DNA from: Rickettsiales bacterium
Lineage (GTDB): Bacteria; Pseudomonadota; Alphaproteobacteria; Rickettsiales; UBA1997
Length of the DNA stretch: 10,648 nt
NCBI GenBank assembly: GCA_028040005.1
Contig: JAOFKK010000031.1
Location: 1 to 10,648 of the forward strand
Direction: 5' to 3'
The position numbers and the translations under genes are program-made. The notes under the pieces are model-generated. The model had not been told where the DNA came from. It searched no databases and saw only the letters and a program-made list of their open reading frames with translations. Shown one piece after another: positions 6,914 to 10,648 of the stretch; position 1 is the first letter of the stretch; each line of letters starts with the position of its first letter.

Positions 6914-7627
6914 ATGGCAGGACATTCCAAATTCGCAAATATAAAGCACAGAAAAGGCGCTCAAGATGCAAAAAGAGCAAAACTTTTTACAAAATTACAA
7001 AAGGAGATCACTGTAGCAGCTAAAATTGGCAATCCTGATCCAGAATTTAATCCTAGACTTCGTAATGCTATAATTACTGCCAAATCACAAAATATGCCCA
7101 AAGATCGTATTGATGGCGCAGTAAAAAGAGCAACATCAGCAGGTGAGGGTGATAATTTTGAGGAAATACGCTATGAAGGCTATGGTCCTAATGGGGTTGC
7201 GGTAATTGTTGAGGCTTTAACTGATAATAAAAATCGTACAGCTTCTTCTGTTAGGAGTATTTTTTCTAAATCTGGAGGCTCTCTTGGCGAAACTGGTTCT
7301 GTTAATTTTATGTTTGATCATTTAGGGGTGATTGAATATGCAATTAATGTAGCATCAGAAGATGAAATGTTTGAAATTGCCATTGAAGCTGGAGCTAGTG
7401 ATGTTGAATCATCAGAAGAATCGCATCATATTAGCTGTGAATTAGAGAATTTTAGTGAAGTAAGAGATGCTTTAATTGCCAAATTTGGTGATCCATTATC
7501 AGCGCAAATTTGTTGGATTGCTAAAGATCAAATAGAAATTGATGATGAAATAATGGAAAAAGTTTCTAAATTAATTGATAATTTAGAGGATGATGATGAT
7601 GTACAAAAAGTTTTCGCTAATATATAA
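6914..7627 (+). CDS. yebC: YebC/PmpR family protein
   Basis: This belongs to the YebC/PmpR (TACO1-like) family, described in different organisms as DNA-binding transcriptional regulators and as factors that help ribosomes translate difficult sequences such as proline runs. It has 237 residues, close to the usual 240-250. The N-terminal signature MAGHSKFANIKHRKGAQDAK (1-20) is diagnostic, with Phe7 in place of the common Trp. NPRLRNAI (46-53) and the PKDRIDGAVKRA block (61-72) follow, then YEGYGPNGVAVIVE and the NFMFDHLG region, typical of the second domain. It lies 22 bp after purD and 8 bp before orf122, within the same tight run. The start is fixed by the family signature; no Shine-Dalgarno is present. 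Which of the proposed roles applies cannot be read from the sequence. Confidence 0.96.
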   Translation: MAGHSKFANIKHRKGAQDAKRAKLFTKLQKEITVAAKIGNPDPEFNPRLRNAIITAKSQNMPKDRIDGAVKRATSAGEGDNFEEIRYEGYGPNGVAVIVEALTDNKNRTASSVRSIFSKSGGSLGETGSVNFMFDHLGVIEYAINVASEDEMFEIAIEAGASDVESSEESHHISCELENFSEVRDALIAKFGDPLSAQICWIAKDQIEIDDEIMEKVSKLIDNLEDDDDVQKVFANI

Positions 7628-7635
7628 TTATTATT

Positions 7636-8004
7636 ATGCCATCTGACAATCAAGATCCCAATAATAACAACCTTTTTCCATCTTGTGGAACAGCTGCTTT
7701 ATGTCTATCCATGACCACTTTAGCTGGGTCGGCTATGGTATCTGCTGCTGTATATAATAATAGAGGTGACAACCAATCCTTAACTGTTTTAGTATCATCT
7801 GCATCTGCGCTTGTTTGTGAGTTATCTAGCGTTGTGGCAGTAAGTGGTTGTCTTAGAGCAAGAAGGGCAGCTAGAGTTGTGGAGCCAGATAATAGACGCC
7901 GCCCCCCGGAACCAATCCTAGAGCTGCTATTGCTTTTGGGCGTAACAGTCGGGATGACGGCTAGGTCTGAGACTCCTGGAGGGAGTGATAGTGCCAGAGT
8001 ATAA
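7636..8004 (+). CDS. Unrecognised small two-segment membrane-like protein with GC-rich tail
   Basis: I do not recognise this 122-residue product. A polar Asn/Asp-rich N-terminus is followed by two hydrophobic segments (about 19-40 and 49-72) joined by a short NNRGDNQ loop, then an Arg-rich stretch (Arg74, 76, 77, 80, 87-89). That layout fits a hairpin membrane protein with a positively charged cytoplasmic tail. Residues 88-122 come from unusually GC-rich DNA and look like a repeat insertion. It starts 8 bp after yebC and ends 13 bp before the M16 gene, as expected of an operon member. Overall composition is less AT-rich than the neighbours, although third positions before the tail are mostly A/T. 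An antisense frame is also open here and shares the same third positions, so composition alone does not settle the strand; spacing and start codon favour this one. Confidence 0.55.
   Translation: MPSDNQDPNNNNLFPSCGTAALCLSMTTLAGSAMVSAAVYNNRGDNQSLTVLVSSASALVCELSSVVAVSGCLRARRAARVVEPDNRRRPPEPILELLLLLGVTVGMTARSETPGGSDSARV
7897..8000. repeat. GC-rich palindromic-repeat-like insert at the 3' end of orf122
   Basis: By hand count 61 of 104 bases are G or C (about 59%) in a window of roughly 30% GC. It contains nested small palindromes: GTCGGGATGAC (7948-7958, arms GTC/GAC), GTCTGAGAC (7965-7973) and CTCCTGGAG (7973-7981). GTC(G)GGATGAC-type strings are familiar from dispersed repeats in Rickettsiales genomes, where palindromic elements can insert in frame into genes. 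Only one copy lies in the window, so repeat status is inferred rather than shown. It keeps the orf122 frame open and encodes its last 35 residues. Confidence 0.45.
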
Positions 8005-8017
8005 ATAAAATTTAAAT

Positions 8018-9262
8018 ATGAAAATAAATCAATTACCAAATAAATTGCGTTATGCAGCTGATTATATGCCCGATGTTGAATCTGTCTCAATAGCTGTTTT
8101 TGTTGGCAGTGGTAGTCGTAATGAGGTTGTAGAAAATAATGGTATTTCACATTTTTTAGAACATATGGCTTTTAAGGGTACTAAAACTCGTACAGCCAAA
8201 CAAATTGCTGAAGAATTTGATAATATTGGTGGTCGTATCAATGCCTATACTTCTCGTGAAAAAACAGTATATTATGTTAAAGTTTTAAAAGAGCATGCTA
8301 AATTTGCGGTAGAATTTTTAAGTGACATTTTGCAAAATTCTATCTTTGATCAAGAGGAGATGGATAAGGAGAGGGGGGTTATTTTGCAAGAAATTGCCAT
8401 GACTAATGACACTCCTGATGATATTCTTTTTGATTATTTTCAAGAAACGTCATTTCCTAATCAGGCTGTTGGTCGATCTATCTTGGGTCCTGAAGAAAAT
8501 ATCAAAAAATTTGATCGTTCTTATTTAATTGATTATGTTAAAAATAAATATCATAATTCCAATATTTGTATTACTGCTGCAGGTAATTTAAAAGAGGAGG
8601 AGTTTGGTGAATATGTTAAACAATATTTTACTGATTTAAGTTCTGGTACAAATGACAAAATTGAAGAGGCGAATTATGTTGGTGGTGATTTTAGAAAGGA
8701 AAAAAATGAATTGGAGCAAATTAATTTATTATTAGGTTTTAAATCTAACTCTTATCTTGATGAAGATTATTATGTTGGTCAAATTTTATCATCTATTTTA
8801 GGTGGAGGCATGTCATCTAGATTATTCCAAGAAGTTCGTGAAAAAAGAGGTTTGGCCTATTCAATATATGCTTTTAATATGGCATATTATGATGATGGTA
8901 TTTTTGGTATTTATGCCGGAACAACACCAGAACAAACTAATGAATTAATTAATGTAACTTGTGAAGAGGTTATTAAAGTTAGTAATAAAATTGAAGAATT
9001 TGAATTACAAAGGTCTAAAAATCAGGTTAAATCAGCATTAATTATGTCTTTAGAAAATACCGATTCTCGTTGCCAAAGAATAGGAAATAATATTCTAAAT
9101 TATAATAAAATCATTTCCCATCAAGATGTAATTAATAAAATTAACAATATTAATATTGATCAATTAACCAATTACGCCAAGGGCTTAATAGGTCAAAAAC
9201 CAACATTTTCTGCCATTGGTAAGGTTAAAGATATTATATCTTACGATAAAATTAAATTTTAA
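8018..9262 (+). CDS. M16 family zinc peptidase (processing-peptidase-like)
   Basis: This M16B-type metallopeptidase is the bacterial relative of the mitochondrial processing peptidase beta subunit. It has 414 residues, the normal single-subunit length. The inverted zinc motif HFLEH is at 45-49 (His45, catalytic Glu48, His49) and the third ligand is Glu125 in VILQEI, 75 residues further on. The N-terminal half also has FKGTKTRTA and IGGRINAYTSREKT (70-83). The C-terminal half carries GGGMSSRLFQEVREKRGLAY (262-281), containing the substrate-binding Arg274/Tyr281 pair spaced as in the family. Both halves are therefore complete and the enzyme should be active, probably as a homodimer. No signal peptide is seen, suggesting a cytoplasmic location. 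It is the last gene of the run that begins at cyoD, with a 63-bp gap to the lipoprotein pair. Confidence 0.95.
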   Translation: MKINQLPNKLRYAADYMPDVESVSIAVFVGSGSRNEVVENNGISHFLEHMAFKGTKTRTAKQIAEEFDNIGGRINAYTSREKTVYYVKVLKEHAKFAVEFLSDILQNSIFDQEEMDKERGVILQEIAMTNDTPDDILFDYFQETSFPNQAVGRSILGPEENIKKFDRSYLIDYVKNKYHNSNICITAAGNLKEEEFGEYVKQYFTDLSSGTNDKIEEANYVGGDFRKEKNELEQINLLLGFKSNSYLDEDYYVGQILSSILGGGMSSRLFQEVREKRGLAYSIYAFNMAYYDDGIFGIYAGTTPEQTNELINVTCEEVIKVSNKIEEFELQRSKNQVKSALIMSLENTDSRCQRIGNNILNYNKIISHQDVINKINNINIDQLTNYAKGLIGQKPTFSAIGKVKDIISYDKIKF

Positions 9263-9326
9263 TCTTGATTTATAATTTCTTATAATTAGATTATATTACT
9301 GTAATTAATTAATAATTAAAAAACTA
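9263..9326 (+). promoter_or_regulatory. AT-rich gap with candidate promoter for the lipoprotein pair
   Basis: This gap separates the M16 gene from the lipoprotein genes. It contains two perfect TATAAT hexamers (9271-9276 and 9281-9286) and a TATATT (9292-9297), plus TTGATT at 9265-9270, but no pair has ideal -35/-10 spacing. A promoter here is likely because the gene content changes, but the exact site cannot be chosen. No terminator hairpin is visible. Confidence 0.3.
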
Positions 9327-9734
9327 ATGAAAAAAATATTATTATCTATTTCTATATTGTTGATCATGTCATCTTGTGCTGGAATAATAGGCGGAAAAAC
9401 ACAAAATATATATTTAATTCCCAATGATTATGATTCGGATAATGTTGAGGTTGAGGTATCTAATGGAAAAGGAATGAGACAAACTGTAGAGATACCTTTG
9501 AGTATTCAGGTTCAAAGATCAGAATCTCCATTAATAATTAAGGTAAAAGAAAATAAATGTTATAAATCAACAAAAACCTATGTATCATCTCAGTATAATC
9601 CTATGTTATTAGCTAACGTTCCTGGTGGTATATTTGGATTAACAGGTACGGCTATTGATATGGATAGTGGTGCCGCATGGGGATATGATCAGACAGTGAG
9701 GGTTTCTTTAAAGAAAAAAAGATATTGTAAATAA
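9327..9734 (+). CDS. Small lipoprotein A (first of a tandem paralogous pair)
   Basis: This is a predicted outer-membrane lipoprotein of 135 residues. The signal peptide MKKILLSISILLIMSS ends in a lipobox-like IMSSC, giving a lipidated Cys17; Met at -3 is a tolerated variant and Ala at +2 is not an inner-membrane retention signal. The mature part has a beta-rich region (about 38-75), two further cysteines (Cys78 in NKCYKS, Cys134 in RYCK) that could form a disulfide, and a Gly-rich hydrophobic segment NVPGGIFGLTGTAID (97-111) followed by SGAAWGYDQTV. The layout recalls small lipoproteins beginning SSCA-I-SG with a PEGA-like fold and a C-terminal GG-G-D--GA-Y block, but that family link is from memory and untested. 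Its downstream neighbour is a diverged duplicate 25 bp away. Confidence 0.85.
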   Translation: MKKILLSISILLIMSSCAGIIGGKTQNIYLIPNDYDSDNVEVEVSNGKGMRQTVEIPLSIQVQRSESPLIIKVKENKCYKSTKTYVSSQYNPMLLANVPGGIFGLTGTAIDMDSGAAWGYDQTVRVSLKKKRYCK

Positions 9735-9759
9735 ATAAAAATTATAAACAAAATAAAAA

Positions 9760-10167
9760 ATGAAAAAAACAATAATATATTTAACATTACTTCTTACAAT
9801 TTCATCTTGTGCCACTATTTTTAGCGGTTCTAATCAGAATATAAATCTTGTACCAAGTAATGGAAGGGACGATGTCTATGTTGAAATAAGTCAAGGCGGC
9901 AAAATGTTTTCATCACAAGTTCCGGGGTTTGTATCTGTTTCTAGAGATAACGAAAACTTGATAGTTACAGTAAAAGAAAATGAATGCTATAAATCATCTC
10001 AAACGACAATACCTTACAAAACTAATCCATTTATATTTGCTAATATTTTAGGAGGTCTTTATGGTCTAACTTCTACAACTACCGATAGAGTTTCTGGAGC
10101 TGCGTGGACATATGATGAAACAGTCTATGTCAATACTCGTAAAAAAAGATCTTGTAAAACTAGATAA
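9760..10167 (+). CDS. Small lipoprotein B (second of the tandem paralogous pair)
   Basis: This predicted lipoprotein of 135 residues is paralogous to the preceding gene. The signal peptide MKKTIIYLTLLLTISS precedes Cys17 in the lipobox ISSC, with Ala at +2, consistent with outer-membrane sorting. It shares with its neighbour the N-terminal SSCA-I, QNI-L-P, VKEN-CYKS (72-79), NP---AN--GG--GLT (89-104) and SGAAW-YD-TV (112-122) blocks and the basic Cys-containing tail KKRSCK. The two non-lipid cysteines (Cys76, Cys132) are conserved in both copies. The sequences have diverged well beyond a recent duplication, so both are probably maintained. It begins 25 bp after lipoprotein A and ends 16 bp before the Lnb-like gene, consistent with one operon. 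Confidence 0.85.
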   Translation: MKKTIIYLTLLLTISSCATIFSGSNQNINLVPSNGRDDVYVEISQGGKMFSSQVPGFVSVSRDNENLIVTVKENECYKSSQTTIPYKTNPFIFANILGGLYGLTSTTTDRVSGAAWTYDETVYVNTRKKRSCKTR

Positions 10168-10183
10168 GTAAATTTTATAATTT

Positions 10184-10648
10184 GTGGCTAGTGAGATAAA
10201 AATTATTATTTTATTAGTCACATTTTTGTCCATACAAATACCATCTATAGGCCATAGCTCTTATAATAAAGCCTATATCAATGATTTATTACTTAAATCT
10301 AAAAATTTAAAATTAGATAAAAAAAAATATTGGAAAGTATTATTGCATTATAACAAAGATCAGTCTGTTATAAATGATGATAAGTTTTTTCTTTCTAGTA
10401 ACGGAGGTCTAGATTCAGAACTAGAGCTTCAAGAGTCGATAAAATATTTATTTAATAATAATACATCTCTTGACAACAACCACCCTTCATGTAAGTTTCC
10501 TGCTCGTTTTAAGTGGTTAAAAAGTGAATTAAGTATTCCAAAGAAACACATTCCTCAGGCAAATTGTAAAGATTTACAAGAATATTTAGATAATATTTCT
10601 GCAGAACAAATTGATATATCTTTTGCATCAGAAAATATTAATAGTTTA
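10184..10648 (+). CDS. DUF4105/Lnb-like periplasmic-domain protein, 5' part
   Basis: This open frame of 155 codons runs off the window end. An in-frame TAA at 10178-10180 means the GTG at 10184 is the first usable common start. Residues 1-25 (VASEIKIIILLVTFLSIQIP onwards) look like a signal peptide or anchor. The mature part has KYWKVLLHY, INDDKFFLS, DSELELQESI, the Cys-containing CKFPARFKWL and a second Cys in ANCKDL, then ISFASENINSL at the edge. This succession matches my recollection of the N-terminal periplasmic domain of DUF4105 proteins, where the last block usually runs into a P-S-SMFGH-type motif just beyond this window. A Bdellovibrio member was, as I recall, named Lnb for lipoprotein N-acylation. 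Its position right behind two lipoprotein genes fits such a role, but that is inference. The rest of the domain cannot be seen. Confidence 0.7.
   Translation, partial: MASEIKIIILLVTFLSIQIPSIGHSSYNKAYINDLLLKSKNLKLDKKKYWKVLLHYNKDQSVINDDKFFLSSNGGLDSELELQESIKYLFNNNTSLDNNHPSCKFPARFKWLKSELSIPKKHIPQANCKDLQEYLDNISAEQIDISFASENINSL

Noticed and set aside
7650..8150. A 166-codon open frame on the minus strand covering orf122 and the start of the M16 gene.
   Set aside because: Its first third is antisense to the conserved M16 N-terminus and its only upstream ATG lies there. It shares third codon positions with orf122, so it can stay open passively. Without a start in the gap and with good operon spacing on the plus strand, orf122 is preferred, though the antisense product from the gap onwards is not absurd.

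Overview
The window is an AT-rich (roughly 30% GC by eye) bacterial chromosome segment with a closely packed housekeeping gene set. The proteins are of proteobacterial type. The low GC, an M16 processing-peptidase-like protein, a stand-alone Hpt protein and a Rickettsiales-flavoured YebC suggest a host-associated alphaproteobacterium in or near Rickettsiales. A complete purD and a bo3-oxidase subunit gene (cyoD) argue against Rickettsia itself, which generally lacks de novo purine synthesis. This placement is an inference; no rRNA is present to settle it.

Left block, minus strand, positions 22-2494: a run reading leftwards of holB (DNA polymerase III delta'), an Hpt phosphotransfer protein overlapping holB by 29 bp, an ABC-2-type ATP-binding protein, and an unrecognised 136-residue protein. 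Gaps are 8-19 bp, so this is probably one transcript. A 79-bp divergent intergenic region (2495-2573) separates it from the rest.

Right block, plus strand: rdgB (nucleotide-pool sanitation) is followed by a 25-bp-arm inverted repeat whose right arm carries a good extended -10 promoter for thrS. After thrS and a second candidate promoter comes the tight run cyoD - purD - yebC - orf122 - M16 peptidase, with gaps of 2-22 bp. orf122 is the odd member: an unrecognised small protein with two hydrophobic segments, clearly less AT-rich than its neighbours, with a GC-rich tail (about 59% GC) that looks like an inserted palindromic repeat.

Right edge, 9327-10648: two tandem paralogous small lipoproteins, each with two further conserved cysteines, followed 16 bp later by the start of a secreted protein that reads as the N-terminal periplasmic domain of the DUF4105/Lnb family and is cut off by the window end. 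If the Lnb assignment holds, a putative lipoprotein-modifying enzyme sits directly behind two lipoprotein genes. This is the most interesting arrangement in the window.

No gene in the window has a clear Shine-Dalgarno sequence. The only AGGA-type site noted precedes a 4-codon ORF in the thrS leader. No tRNA, rRNA, CRISPR array, transposase or integrase was seen, and no gene-free stretch exceeds about 150 bp.
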